Origin: Bactericera cockerelli
Lineage: Eukaryota > Arthropoda > Insecta > Hemiptera > Triozidae
Length of the DNA: 64,000 bases
Assembly (NCBI GenBank): GCA_024516035.1
Contig: CM044965.1
Coordinates: 27,356,425-27,420,424 of the forward strand
Direction of reading: 5' to 3'
A model generated the notes under the pieces. The model saw only the letters and a program-made list of their open reading frames with translations. It searched no databases and had not been told where the DNA came from. Of the stretch, positions 1 to 11,023 are shown piece by piece. The stretch's first letter is position 1. Every line of letters starts with the position of its first letter. The translations under genes and the position numbers were made by a program.

Positions 1-220
1 TATGTGTCATGCGCACAATACGAAATTTGGTCAGTTAAGTTTTAGACCTTGAATAGTAAAGATGAAAATGTCCCAATGGTTGCAGACTCGTATGCAAGCG
101 TTTTTATTTTTTTTTTCTTTGACGAACGTAGTGAAGGTGACCTTGGAATAAAATGGAAATATTTGGAAATATCGAACATGGAAAAAAAAAAATTATCCAA
201 GAGAAAAATACCTCTTAGGT

Positions 221-312
221 TAATTTATACTGCCTGATCAGAACTAGAGAGTCCCTGTATTCTAGCATTTCTTCTAGTGTCATTTATTTGGTCAAAGTCT
301 CAAGTTAGTGAG
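221..312 (-). repeat. SINE-C tail fragment joined to a SINE-A-like motif
   Basis: Read on the minus strand, the segment matches the 3' half of the SINE-C copies at 51429 and 52219 (the part reading towards 'actgcccgat' and the 'ggtcaaa' motif). It then switches to a 'gaggaaaatt' motif typical of SINE-A. No tRNA-like head is present. I infer a 5'-truncated or mosaic copy. Confidence 0.55.
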
Positions 313-331
313 GAAAATTTCATGCATTTTT

Positions 332-359
332 CTTCCACCCAACAAGGGTTGGGTGGAAG
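332..359. repeat. Perfect 12-bp inverted repeat at a LINE 3' end
   Basis: Arms cttccacccaac (332-343) and gttgggtggaag (348-359) are exact reverse complements around a 4-base loop. The right arm leads into a LINE-like 3' end, so the left arm looks like a short inverted stub of the same end. Confidence 0.7.
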
Positions 360-432
360 TGATTACCATAGGCAATAACCCCGCCCTTTAGTTAGAACAT
401 ATGTTTATACATATTTTTCTTTTCTTTTTCCT
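346..432 (+). repeat. LINE 3'-end fragment (family also at 25146)
   Basis: The motif gggtggaag followed by a near-identical stretch ending 'ggcaataaccccgcccttta' is shared with the poly(A)-tailed insert at 25146-25323. Insect LINE 3' UTRs often end in this style. Here the tail is cut off before the SINE-D copy that begins near 464. Confidence 0.5.
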
Positions 433-463
433 TTTTATTGTATATATTGTTTCTTTTTTTCCC

Positions 464-668
464 CGTAGTATGCCTCCCCTCTGATGGGCGAGAAGTGACA
501 CAATACTTCCTATTTTAGGTGCTGGGTCAATACGAGCTCACCGAAAGGCATCCCTTTCAAACAGCTGTAACCAAATTTTGAATACAAATATTTGTCGGCG
601 CGGGTATTCGAACCCGAGACCTTCCGCATGGCAAGCGAGTGCTTAACAACTGAGTTATTCATGCGCTT
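464..668 (-). repeat. SINE-D (tRNA-like head), 3'-truncated
   Basis: The reverse complement carries a tRNA-like head with a box-B-like 'GGTTCGAA' relative near 610 and the 'AAGCACTCGCTTGCCATGCGG' region partly intact, then the SINE-D body (cctaattgggaagtattgtg equivalent). It lacks the last ~110 bp present in the full copy at 9268. Several substitutions in the head suggest an old copy. Confidence 0.85.
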
Positions 669-1096
669 TTTTACCTAATATTAGTTAGCTAATGAGTCAT
701 CAATGACTCACAAGCACCTGGTTGCTGGTTGATGACCTAAGCAATACTAAGCACGAGTCTTTATTGCATCGGAACATTGGTGATTCAGATAGTGAGGCAT
801 CTTTGGACTAAGGATCTTCGGTGAATCAGATCTTAAGTAATTCGAAATACTAAATCTGGTGTTTTCCTTTAAAAGTTCAAACTATAGCTGAGTTTTTTTC
901 AATTAATTCAGTCACACCTTCATACATAATATTATGACAAAATTATCACCAATAATTATTTACACACAAAACTCTTCTTTCTAGGCTCCAAATGTTCTTT
1001 TCAGGTAGTAAGTATATTTTTATTGAAATCAGTGTACCATTAATTTTAAACATTCGATCCTCTTTGTTATTCGATTTTATTATTACATTTTGATGT

Positions 1097-1185
1097 CTCC
1101 CTTTATGGCACAGTATCCCTCTCTTTTTCTCCCTTTATGACATATTATCCCTCTCTCTTTCTCCCTTTATGACATATTCCTCTCC
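1097..1185. repeat. Short pyrimidine-rich minisatellite (~36 bp unit)
   Basis: The phrase 'ctccctttatgacatat' recurs about 2.5 times with small changes, separated by CT-rich linkers. Confidence 0.7.
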
Positions 1186-1307
1186 TTTTCCCTCCCTCTC
1201 TTCAGCATTAACTTTTGCCCCCGCGAAAGACGCGGTATCATCTCTCGTTAAAAATCCATCCATTACCTACTCATAAATATACGAACGCCGACTGTCAGCA
1301 TTTTTCA

Positions 1308-1440
1308 TCTTCTCTCTCTCTCTCTCTTTCTCTACCTTACTCTTTCTCCCTCTCTTTCCACTTGTCTCTTTCAAATCCTCTATAATACTCTTATAAGTAT
1401 ATTTGTCTCCCTCTCTTCCTCTCTCTCTCTCTCTCTCTTT
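1308..1440. repeat. CT-rich microsatellite tract
   Basis: Runs of (CT)n at about 1310-1330 and 1420-1440 sit in pyrimidine-rich DNA. This tract lies ~80 bp from a purine (GA)n tract, so the two could pair with one another. Confidence 0.85.
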
Positions 1441-1517
1441 CCTCTTCCCACCTTCTTTATGTCCCTTTCTATTCCTAAAAAGATAAAGAGAAGCAAAAGA
1501 GTGATAAAAAAGAGAAA

Positions 1518-1574
1518 TTAAAGTGAGAGGGGAGAGGGAGAGAGAGACAGAAAAAGATAGATAGAAAATTTAGT

Positions 1575-1640
<66 letters not shown>

Positions 1641-1785
1641 GATATAAAAAGATGGATAGAAGGAGTAAGGAAAGAGAATAATAGAGATGTAGGAGAGAGA
1701 GAGAAAGAGGGAAGGAAAAAGGATAGAGAAGAATAGAGAAAGAGATAAAGTGAAAGCTAATAGAGAGAGAGAGAGAGAAAACAAG
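1518..1785. repeat. (GA)n microsatellite and purine-rich block
   Basis: A nearly pure GA run (about 1574-1635) is flanked by further GA-rich segments. The long antisense reading frame here is only Ser/Leu/Phe low complexity and is not a gene. Confidence 0.95.
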
Positions 1786-2004
1786 AAATCAGACAGTAAG
1801 GAGTGCTATATCAAAACGCCATAAAAGTTTTAATGGGAGCTGAAAATAAAATAAAATCTCCGATTCTTCATAACACTTCTCAGTGATTTCCATGTACTGC
1901 TTCTCAATTCCTGTTTCCTTTAATGCTGTTACTCCTCAGAAGTTAGACTTAGCTTATAGGAGATGTATTGTTTAAAATAATCTTGTACAAATAAATAAAA
2001 GTAT

Positions 2005-2025
2005 TCAATTCAATTCAATTCTATC
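2005..2025. repeat. (CAATT)n microsatellite
   Basis: Three to four perfect pentamer copies. Confidence 0.8.
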
Positions 2026-2248
2026 TTATATTAGATTATAGTGATGCATGTCAACTTCTACGGTTATACACACCACTAATGTTGCTATTATTGACCCCAA
2101 TCACGCAGAATCGAAACCCTTTTCAAAGTCCAGAAACAGGTAGTGAATAATGAAATTGTATAGTTTCTCTCCTTCAGTTTTTCAATAGTGTATCATAATT
2201 CTGATATGATACATAGGAATTTCTATTCTAATCGAGGTACAAACTAAA

Positions 2249-2346
2249 TGAGTTAGATGATGGCATAACAATTAATATGGTAGCCACGATATACTGATAG
2301 CATAACAATTAATATGGCAGCCTCAATATACCGATGGCATCACAAT
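2249..2346. repeat. ~40-bp tandem repeat, about 2.5 units
   Basis: The phrase 'gcataacaattaatatgg' occurs twice, each followed by 'agcc..atatac.gat', and a third partial start follows at about 2334. The unit is close to 40 bp. Confidence 0.75.
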
Positions 2347-2745
2347 GGAATTTGAGTGTCCTCATGTCCTCAAGCAGAATTATTATGCATCGGATGTTGG
2401 GAGCTGATGCATTAGGGTTCGATGAACGGGCTATTGTTTATTTATCAATAATTTATCTGTTACTTATGAGCAAGTAGAAAACAGGGGGACTATAAACAGG
2501 GAGTAGACCAGCATTGGCTTGGTTCTGGGGGCCCTTGTCAATTATTAGCCTCCTTGTAAAGACAGTGGTAAAAGTGCTGAGTCGTTCCTACACTGTGTGA
2601 CTACCATCGCTCACAATGACACTACCCTATGACGATGATGATAGCCATGTAGAAAAAGTCATGTAGAAAAGTGGCAAGAAAAATATATGAGTTACTGAAG
2701 AAATTTTAGAAAACAATTTAGTTGTTGGAATAATAAAAGCCAAAA

Positions 2746-2867
2746 AATATCATATTTTTGTTGAACTTTTTCGTGATATCACAACTAACTGGCAATTGAA
2801 CCACCGACCTCCAAGTCACAAATCCGCCGCGCGCCGCCTTATCGATCAAGCTACTGAGGTCGGTTTC
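2746..2867 (-). repeat. SINE-B (tRNA-like head)
   Basis: The reverse complement reads 'ccgacctcagtagcttgatc' then 'ggaggtcggtggttcaattgc', followed by a body ending in 'gttgtgatatcacga'. Intact box-A-like and box-B-like segments make it a tRNA-derived SINE. The head has a small 'gcgcgcc' expansion. Confidence 0.85.
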
Positions 2868-2994
2868 CCTCCAGTCGTTGAAAACTCGTCAATGATATCT
2901 AACACCTCAGCCGAGGTGTGAAGAACGCCTATACAAAGAAAGAGACAGCGCGGTACATTTTACAGTCGACATCTCGATGACCTACTGAGTAGAT

Positions 2995-3108
2995 TAATGG
3001 TCTTGGTCACCCACACAAGTCCTTATTTTTTTTTTTTTCGCTGGACGTTGCTTAACTTCATTGATAGGACGAGAAGTATTCAACGTGCTTTCGAAGCTAA
3101 CAGCTAAA
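2995..3108 (-). repeat. 5S-SINE head fragment
   Basis: The minus strand carries 5S-rRNA-like blocks 'gaagttaagcaacgtccagc' and 'ggacttgtgtgggtgacc', interrupted by a poly(A/T) stretch of about 12 bases at 3028-3039. These correspond to the A-box and C-box of the 5S internal control region. It is a degraded copy of the family seen at 28567 and 35627. Confidence 0.7.
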
Positions 3109-3644
3109 AATAGGGAATTTCATTTCATTCATTTATTGAACAAAGAAAGAACAGCCTCAAAAAAAATAAGATAAAAAAACAACACAAAAGAAAAATACAT
3201 AGAAAAATAGCATCTATTTCCTCATGGATGTTTCCTCTTAAGTTCACGAGTGTTCACTTACCTTCACAATGAACTCTTTGTTGTTCGGTCAGACTCTCCA
3301 GACATCTTTGTGGTGGCTAAACCAACACGCCTCAACTTGGTCAAGTCTGAAATTATTGACCTAGGCTCTGATGAAATAATACTTGGTATAGTAATGGAGA
3401 AATAATAGACCAAACCGCAAACCAAAAATCCACCATCCGTTCAATTTGATTGAGGAAAGTTGCCTAATGTAGCATACCCACAGAACGAGACTCATGCTTT
3501 CTGTTCAAAATAACAAAGAACCATGTTGTGAATTGAAATCACCCATTTTCATTTATATTTGTTATTTTTTGGTTAAAACCCTGATTACCAGATGATAACA
3601 TTCCATTTTCAGTTAATGCCTAGTTTAAGGGAAGGTGCATGCGC

Positions 3645-4100
3645 GGATGCACGGGCCCCAAAATAATTCCCAATTCTAAGACCAATCCCGTAAAAAATGA
3701 TCTCAATGAGTTAGGGGGGCACGGGCCCCAAAATAATTCCCAATTATAAGACTAATCTCGTAAAAAAAAATGATCTCAATGAGTTAGGGGGGCACGGGCC
3801 CCAAAATAATTCCCAATTCTAAGACTATAATCCCGTAAAAAATTATCTCAATGAGTTAGGAGGGCACGGACCCAAAGTAATTCCAAATTCTAAGACTAAT
3901 CCCGTAAAAAAATGATCTCAATGAGTTAGGGGGGCCCAAAATAATTCAGAATTATAAGACTAATCTCGTAAAAAAATGATCTCAATGAGTTAGGAGGGGC
4001 ACGGTCCCAAAATAATTCCAAATTCTAAGACTAATCCCGTTAAAAAAATATCTCAATGAGTTGGGGGGGGGCACGGGGACCAAAATAATTCTAAGACCAA
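3645..4100. repeat. Tandem array, ~70-bp unit, about 6.5 copies
   Basis: Units begin with 'gggcacgggccccaaaataa', continue with 'taagactaatcccgtaaaaa', and end with 'tgatctcaatgagttagg'. Homopolymer A and G runs vary in length between units and account for most size differences (about 63-73 bp). Confidence 0.95.
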
Positions 4101-4204
4101 CAGGAAATAACTAATTAATAAAGTTGTCAAATCCACACAGATTGTCCGAGAAACCTGAAATTTTACCTATTTGGTCCATTTGGATCAGGGAATATATCTC
4201 TAGG

Positions 4205-4872
4205 GTTCAGTTACACGAGGTAAGGACAAAAAATTAATGGGTGACACAAAAAATCACATTTTTCGACCGAAATGACATTTTTTACTACAAAATTTGTCGT
4301 GACGGCGCCACGGCGACGACGTATCAACTCAAAAAGAGAAAGTTTTAAGCAAGGGTTCAAGTTTTCATTTGAGGTATATCAATCACGAAATTCTGATGAG
4401 CCGTTCTTGAGCTACGTTGAGTAAGGACATAAAATGGATGGGTAGACAAAAAGTATTTACGTTTTTTATAATAATAATAATAATACTCTTTAGTGGAAGG
4501 TAACCACCAGGCGAGGTTAATTCTCAAAGCATTTTCTACCACCTAACCCTCAGAGTCTTATTATTATGTGGTAACAAGCTCAAATTAATGAGGAAAAATT
4601 CGTGCACTGGGTGGGATTTGAACCAACGGATCCCTACGCTACCTGGATTACCAGACTAGCGCGTTAACCACTTGACTACCAGTGCACTTACCAGTTTGTT
4701 GACCTGAATGACATTTTTTCTCGAAATATGTCGTGACGAACTATCAACTCAAAGCGAGAATTTTTTTGCAAAGGTTGGAGTTTTTCTGTCAAATATTGAT
4801 CGCGAAATTCTGATTAGCCATTCTTGAGCTCCAGTAAGGACAAAAAATGGATGGGTGACACGAAAAATATTG
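4205..4872. repeat. Diverged ~210-bp tandem duplication split by a SINE
   Basis: Segments 4264-4464 and 4697-4870 share a series of phrases: 'aatgacatttttt', 'tgtcgtgacg', 'tatcaactcaaa', 'cgaaattctgat', 'ttcttgagct' and 'gtaaggaca..aaatggatgg'. The end of a further copy lies at 4205-4265. A SINE-A copy (4470-4687) sits between the two better copies and must be younger than the duplication. Confidence 0.8.
4470..4687 (-). repeat. SINE-A, full length
   Basis: On the minus strand a tRNA-like head runs from 'gtgcactggtagtcaagtgg' through a box-B-like 'GGTTCAAATCCC'. A ~120-bp body follows and ends 'ccactaaagagtattatt' with a short (TTA)n tail. Short trinucleotide tails are shared by the SINE-A, -C and -E families in this window. 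Confidence 0.9.
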
Positions 4873-4884
4873 ACATAATGTGTT

Positions 4885-4929
4885 TGTATGTGTGCGTGTG
4901 TATGTGTGTGTGTGTGGGGGGGGGGTGTG
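4885..4929. repeat. (GT)n/G-run microsatellite
   Basis: Alternating tg/tgtatgtg repeats end in a run of about ten G. Confidence 0.85.
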
Positions 4930-5076
4930 ATAGGCTTGCGAAGCGGCGGGTGCAACCCGCTAGTTAGATATATTGTGCGATTGTGCCCCCCCAGTACAAG
5001 AGGGCTATATCCGCGCATGGGAAGGTGCCGAATCTAGAACATTCAGAGGCAAAATTTGGAGGCAAAGAACGTAGCC

Positions 5077-5133
5077 AACATGCAACACTGTACTTTAACC
5101 AGCAACACTGTACTTTACCATGCAACACTGTAA
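5077..5133. repeat. Three-copy ~20-bp tandem repeat
   Basis: The phrase 'gcaacactgta' recurs at intervals of about 20-24 bp, the first two copies followed by 'cttta'. Confidence 0.75.
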
Positions 5134-5669
5134 TTCTTTCTGGTGGAAATACATTGTGAGTGTGTGCTGTCAAATAGTTGGGTTTGCGCTTCTGTTGACA
5201 GTGTGTCTTTATCATCACAATATTTAAGACCCCTATATGTAACAAAAATATTTTTAACTCTCCTTTCTCTCTCACACACTCACTCTTTATATCTTTCTTT
5301 CCACTCTGACTAGGGGTCATGAACTCTTATAATAATAATAATAAAAACTACTAACTATTGAGCAATTTTGTTCTCTTCTCTTCAAGTGAAGTGTTGACTC
5401 TTGCCATATCGTATTCTTTCCTTGTGGTTCCAGCATTGTGGCGGATAAATTAAGGCTCTATAGCTAGAGGTTTTCATCTAGTTTCACCATGAACTACGAC
5501 CAGAATCTCACTGAGTGCAACATTTTGTCTCGCAACGTTGCAAAACATGTCATGCAATGCTCTCCTCTTAGTGCGAAATTAATAGACGTTTTTGTTATAC
5601 CTCTGTGGCGCTAAGTCTCGTATTGCGTACTGTGTTAGATGGGGAAAACCGATGCTAAAATCGTATTGC

Positions 5670-5848
5670 GGCGAGGTTAATGCTCAAAGTATTTTCTACC
5701 ACCTAACCCTCAGAGTCTTATTATTATGTGGTCACAAACTCATATTAATGAGGAAAAATTTATGCACTGGGTGGGATTTGAACCAACGGATCCCTACGCT
5801 ACCTGAATTACCAGACTAGCGTGTTAACCACTTGACTACCAGTGCACG
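5670..5848 (-). repeat. SINE-A, 3'-truncated
   Basis: Same head and body as the copy at 4470 but missing the last ~35 bp and the TTA tail. A stretch of unrelated sequence abuts it at the 3' end. Confidence 0.88.
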
Positions 5849-6235
5849 ATGTCTTAGCCATTAGCTTCGCCCTTAGAATCAAATGACATTAAAATTCCAG
5901 TGATTGTAACATTTACTTTTCACAGAACTGCTTTGCAACACTTCGCAACAGTATTTATTTTAACTTGGAGACAAAATATTGCGAGAATTTTCAAAGCAAA
6001 CTGTTGAACTCAGTTGGAACCTGGATTTAAATATCAGAAACATCATAATCACTGAGTGATGACACAGGCTACTGAAATGTATTTCTGGATAATAATAGAC
6101 AAATTTATGTCAGGCCAAAAGAAAATACCACAATCATTGAAGCCCTTAATAGGGTTGGCGACAAGAAGGACATCCTGTAAAACATGGAATTAGGAGTGCC
6201 AGAACCAACCAACCTCAACCATGAGGAAGAGGTTC

Positions 6236-6298
6236 ACCAATGCCAACCCCAAGTACGTTTGAAAAATCACAAATTAAAAGAAGAAGCAAAAGCTCTAC
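6236..6298 (+). repeat. RTE-type LINE 3' end, degraded
   Basis: The phrase 'tgccaaccccaagtacgttt' followed by 'aaaagaagaag' matches the 3' end of the better LINE copy at 50799-51244. Upstream sequence from about 6160 may belong to the same insertion, but I could not align it confidently. Confidence 0.65.
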
Positions 6299-6573
6299 AG
6301 AGTTCGCATCGAAAATCTCAGTGAAATGTATTTTCGACATTTTGATTTAAAATTAGACCTATCTAAATTTGATATCTCCCAATACTATCACCCAATTAAC
6401 AAAAATGTAGCGAATTTTTCACGGTTCACGATAAATCATATACAGAGGTTATCATAGGCCAGACAGGCTATAATCTCTTGCATGTATTGATATGAGTTAC
6501 TTTGTGTGGACTTCTATGTTGAAAATTCACCTTTTGAATTTTTATAATTCTCGCAAATTGAAGTGGCAAACCT

Positions 6574-6682
6574 TTAGTAGATCGATCAACAAAGTGGCTT
6601 ATGTTCTGGAGGTCGGTGGTTCGAGTCCCAATGACCACAATTTTGAGCGAGGCAAGTTTGAGCAATACTGTGGCACCTCTAC
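6574..6682 (+). repeat. SINE-B, degraded
   Basis: 'tagatcgatcaacaaagtgg' followed by 'ctggaggtcggtggttcgag' matches the SINE-B head with many substitutions. 'aagtttgagcaatactgtgg' is a decayed body. Confidence 0.65.
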
Positions 6683-7046
6683 ATTACTTCAGAGATCTAT
6701 GGAGGACTAAAGTATTTTGAAGTTCCTTTAACGATGGCTTCCAAATCTATTGAATACTATCTACTTATCCATCTATATTTTTCTTGTATCATAGACTCCT
6801 TAGACCGGGTGTATACAATAATTGTGCACATTTTTTGTAATAATTTACTCTGGAAGATAAGTTATTCTATTAGAAAAATTCGTTTAGAGTGTTTATCGAT
6901 ACTCAGATCATGATTTTTTTTTTACTCCTTGTGCATACCATCCATTTTACAAAAAATTTCATTTGTGTATCGAAGTACAAATAATCATATGTGTATCGAA
7001 GTTCACAAATTTTTGTGTCCGGACTTTAAACCTATCCATACAATTC

Positions 7047-7073
7047 AAAAAAAAAAAAAAAAAAAAAAAAAAA
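7047..7073 (+). repeat. Poly(A) tract, 27 bases
   Basis: A pure A run 37 bp upstream of the foldback element. It could be a retroposon tail, but nothing recognisable precedes it. Confidence 0.9.
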
Positions 7074-7109
7074 CGGTTCTCCTTCCGAAGAAGATAATGT
7101 TATGTTCTA

Positions 7110-7722
7110 TCCCCCAAAAAACACTTCGTGTAAAAATAGTCGTCAAGTGTTGGAATGATTAAAAAGAACTGATATCAAAAACGTCAATTTTCTATGTTTA
7201 AAGGAAATATTTTTCACGTAATAAGTCTCTTGATAATTCAACCAAAATAATAGCCTCACAACAACAATACACCTTTGAGCAAACTTCGATTTGGTATTTT
7301 GAGAATTTAACCAAAAAATAGCCACACAACAAAACAATGCTCTTGTAAGAACAATCTTGCATAATTACAGAACCACGTCCTTGACTGCACACTGTTTTGT
7401 TCTGAAATTTATGTGAAGTACGTTGTTAACAAAACAGTGTGCAGTAGTCAAGGACGTGGTTATGTAATATTGCAAGATTGTTCTTACAAGAGCATTGTTT
7501 TGTTGTGTGGCTATTTTTTGGTTAAATTCTCAAAATACCAAATCGAAGTTTGCTCAAAGGTGTATTGTTGTTGTGAGGCTATTATTTTGGTTGAATTATC
7601 AAGAGACTTATTACGTGAAAAATATTTCCTTTAAACATAGAAAATTGACGTTTTTGATATCAGTTCTTTTTAATCATTCCAACACTTGACGACTATTTTT
7701 ACACGAAGTGTTTTTTGGGGGA
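7110..7722. mobile_element. 613-bp foldback element with ~290-bp arms
   Basis: Left arm 7110-7401 and right arm 7428-7722 are near-perfect reverse complements separated by only 26 bp. Each end begins 5'-TCCCCCAAAAAACACTTCG, and the element is flanked by TA on both sides (7108-7109 and 7723-7724). TA duplication plus long inverted termini suggests a Tc1/mariner-type foldback MITE, although the 5' CCCCC end is not diagnostic. It encodes nothing convincing: the same short peptide reads in both directions only because the arms mirror each other. Arm identity appears very high, implying recent insertion or gene conversion. Confidence 0.9.
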
Positions 7723-8049
7723 TATCACTACTTTTTGATTTAATTGATGTTCATATGATAGATGAATTAAAAACTGGTCAACAATCAACAGATAAAAGAA
7801 AAAAGACTTTTAATTAAAGGATGTTGATCTTTTAATTCAAGGAGAAAAATAAATGATATAAAAAAAAAACTTTGAAAAGATGCTGAAAGAGTATTTCACG
7901 GTACTTGCTGGAGAGAGGAGAAATCTTGAGATAACAGGTGTATTCCTTATTGAGTGGCACTAGATAGCGCTCAGCAATTTTGTTGATCTTTTCAAATTTT
8001 GAAACCCACTGCTAGATTCATTAACAGAAAAGTACCCCGTTTCAGTATT

Positions 8050-8240
8050 GTTGGCAATAATTAGAGATGGGTGATACCGAGTATTTCATAGAACCGGTAC
8101 TTCAGTAATCGATTACATAAAAGTACTGAGTATTTACCGAGGTTCTTTTGTACTTGGTTTTTGAGATTCTGCGAGCGGATGTAAATGGAATAGTGGATTC
8201 GAGTAATCACTCAAGAACCAAGTACAAAAGCACCGTACAC
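8050..8240. repeat. MITE-like segment with 25-bp inverted repeat
   Basis: It opens 'ttagagatgggtgataccga' and shares 'tatttcatagaaccggtac' with the segment at 8541. It contains an inverted pair at about 8141-8165 and 8208-8232 ('cttttgtacttggtt' and its complement). Ends are uncertain. Confidence 0.5.
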
Positions 8241-8540
8241 TAACTAAATCTCACAATTTTGCATTCAGAATGTTTACAGGAGACGAATCTCGATTCACAA
8301 AATTTGTTGGGTGTTTTAGTTTCAAGTGTTTCAATAGATTAGAAGCTCCACCTCCTATTTTATAACCTGAATTAAATAATGTACATTTCCCTAAACCGTC
8401 CAATTGTTTGACAAAGAAGTTTCAAATAGAAGACTTGGTTCTACGGGACAAAAAGAAAAAATATTAGGACACCGACAGCCTGAATATTATTCATAGATAA
8501 TATCGGAATAATGAAGTACCTCTCTCTGCTGTACCCAGTT

Positions 8541-8720
8541 CTAGAGATGGATATTTGGGTATTATTGTAATACCGATTATTTCATAGAACCGGTACCCGG
8601 CCCCGGCGTGTAATACCAAGTATTTAATAAAAACGGTACCCGCCTACTACGTACGATACTTTTGTAAATGTACCCGGTATTTTTTTGGGTACTTTTCGGG
8701 TACGTTATCCTTATCTATAG
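8541..8720. mobile_element. Short MITE-like element, ~180 bp
   Basis: It starts 'ctagagatggatatttgggt' and ends with 'ccttatctatag', an imperfect inverted match. Inside, 'gggtac' and 'cggtac' palindromic phrases repeat. It shares 'tatttcatagaaccggtacc' with the segment at 8050. No clear target duplication was found, so the superfamily is unassigned (hAT-like ends of this style exist). Confidence 0.45.
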
Positions 8721-9267
8721 AAAGTATAGTAATAAGATTTGTCTAAATTATTTTAACTGTGGAGGACAAAGTCTTGTCATTAGAATACCACCTAACAACC
8801 AAACTAAATAAAATACCAAATTGATGGTTAGCCTCTAATGAGGTCTTGAACTTCAAGTTCCAGGTTAAAAGTCTAGTAAGCTAGATTTTATTTTTATTTA
8901 AAATTATTATTCAGTATAAACAGGTGCAAAAATGCAGTATAAACATTTTTATTAATGTTAATGTATTATTATTATTATCATCTCACAATCAAGAAATAAA
9001 AAGATACATTTATTAAAAATAAGGCTTGCACCTTTTTAATTTAAGTATGAATTTGTGAACAAAAATAACTAGAATGTAGAAAAAATAGTATTCTATCATA
9101 TAAAACAAATTTGAAGAAAATCGGTTAAGCGGTTTTGAAGATACAAGTGATTTAGTCGAAAAAATCTAAATTGCCAGGTGTATACAATGTGAAACAATCA
9201 CGAGGAAGTATTGTGTCCATAATTAGCAGTGTTTTTTTATTTATATTTATAATGTAGGTACATTATA

Positions 9268-9587
9268 AGCGAGTGCTTAGCTCAGTGGTTAAGCACTCGC
9301 TTGCCATGCGGAAGGTCCCGGGTTCGAACCCCCGCGCCGACAAAAATTTGTATTCTTAATTTGGTTACAGTTGTTTGTAAGGGATACCTTCCGGTGCGCT
9401 CGTGTTGACCCAGCACCTAATTGGGAAGTATTGTGTCACTTCTCGCCCATCAGAGGGGAGGCATACTACGGGATGGGCAGGCTACAACACAGACCACGAG
9501 CGTCTACAGTAGCTCCTGTTTCATGGCTACGAAATAAAAACGGCTGTGAAACACTCATCTTTTTTTTTTAAAAAAAAAAAAAAAAAA
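9268..9587 (+). repeat. SINE-D, full length
   Basis: A tRNA-like head starts 'gcgagtgcttagctcagtgg' and has a clear box B 'GGTTCGAACCC'. The anticodon-loop position reads TTGCCAT, suggesting a tRNA-Gly(GCC)-like ancestor. A ~220-bp body follows, with 'cacttctcgcccatcagagg' and 'ctcctgtttcatggctacga', then a poly(A/T) end. This is the best reference copy for the family here. Confidence 0.93.
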
Positions 9588-9632
9588 GCATTGATCAAAA
9601 TAAATGCTTTATTTAGACTGTCAGTTGTCAGT

Positions 9633-9952
9633 GGCCAGCCTCCGTGGCGTAATGGTTGTAACTAATGCCCGTAGTTCAGACATTTCGAGTTCGGTTCCCA
9701 GTTGTTCCAGACTTTTCTAATATTTTTTTCCCCTCTAAGCACGTCCGTCTGGAATCTACCCAGGCTGGGCGAGTTAAATGTAGGTAGCTGGAACGATTCC
9801 CAGCGAATGCAGGGTAAAACCCCCCGTCCTGACTAGTTCAAATCAGGACGTTAAAACCAAATAAAATCAACTGGTCACAATCGTTTTAAAATGAGGTTGG
9901 TGTGATAATTGGTGCTTCTTTTGTGGAACTTCAACCAGTAATAATGAAGAAA
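9633..9952 (+). repeat. SINE-E, tail type 2
   Basis: The head begins 'ccagcctccgtggcgtaatg' and has a box-B-like 'GAGTTCGGTTCCC'. The body includes 'acccaggctgggcgag' and 'ttcccagcgaatgcagggt'. After 'caggacgttaaaaccaaata' the 3' tail reads 'aaatcaactggtcacaat...ggaacttcaaccag', which differs from the tail of copies at 20849 and 39915. It directly follows a SINE-D copy. Confidence 0.88.
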
Positions 9953-10555
9953 AAAACATACCTATTTAATCTTAAAATCCATTAACAATAATTCATTAAT
10001 AATCAACTAGTGTTTTAACCTTGTATTGAAAAATTAGTTATGAACTCGTTAAATAACGGACAACTTTGTTTAGTGGTTTTGTTTACAATACAATTTGAAT
10101 TATAATATGTACCTAAGTACATGGTAGGTAGATGGAAATTCCATCTTGGTAAAATAAAGAGGGAAATGAAAGTGCCGAGTATTATTGTATGTTCCGAAAT
10201 TGCCTCTTACTATGGCTCTAAGAAATGTTGATCCATACATTATTTGCCTAACTTCGAGTTACTAAACATGGTGTCAATTCAGCATAATCAGTTGGTAGGT
10301 ATAAACAGAAGAAGTGAGACATTATACTAGATTTAATAATTATAAATTAATAAGCAAGCATATATCCATGGAATATACCCTGAAAATTTCAGCTAGATTG
10401 GACAAAAAATGCAACTTATATCATGTTACAATGTTACATACATAGGTAGATGGATAATTAGATTGTGACAAATCAATGTTGATCGAGTTAAACCATACTC
10501 ACTTCGTTCGAAATTAAGCGGTCATAGGAGGTTGACTCAATCTAGCAACTTCTGT

Positions 10556-10666
10556 TTTTTTTTCTCTCACGAGAAAACCGGACATCCAAAGTACAGAGTA
10601 AAAAAATATTCTACCTAGCCGGGATTCGAACCCACGTCACCTTGCAAACTTTGTGTTTTACCTAAA
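10556..10666 (-). repeat. SINE-G fragment
   Basis: The reverse complement reads 'gggttcgaatcccggctagg', then a T-rich link and 'actctgtactttggatgtcc', ending 'ctcgtgag'. This agrees with the G-family copies at 19222 and 60393. Confidence 0.7.
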
Positions 10667-11023
10667 TAGGTACAGAATATTTTATTATAATTTATCATTG
10701 TTTTGATCTATTTTAATCAATATTTTTCCTCTTACTGGCCAATACTTTATACACTTCTCATAATATAGACTTAGTTTACCTCTTGATGTAGAAATCTCTG
10801 AATGAAGTTATAAAACGTTATTATTCCCTGACTGATAACTCAGTCTGCTGGCAGCTTGGGTGAAGCAAAGATGATTGGATTCCACCCATATTTTAAGTTC
10901 TGTGAGAGGCGAAGATTTTTTGTTACTCTCATAAATCTTATTTCAGTTTTTTTATTTTTATGTCTCACACTGTCGCTGATTTTTCTAACATTTTAGTTAC
11001 ATCGTAGTATATTTCTGCGTAAT

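Noticed and set aside
1518..1784. 88-codon Ser/Leu-rich ORF
   Set aside because: Direct translation of a GA microsatellite.
7143..7689. Identical peptides encoded on both strands
   Set aside because: A consequence of the inverted-repeat arms, not duplicated genes.
9268..9340. Possible functional tRNA gene
   Set aside because: The tRNA-like region is the head of SINE-D: no acceptor-stem pairing to a tRNA 3' end, and the SINE body follows in several copies.
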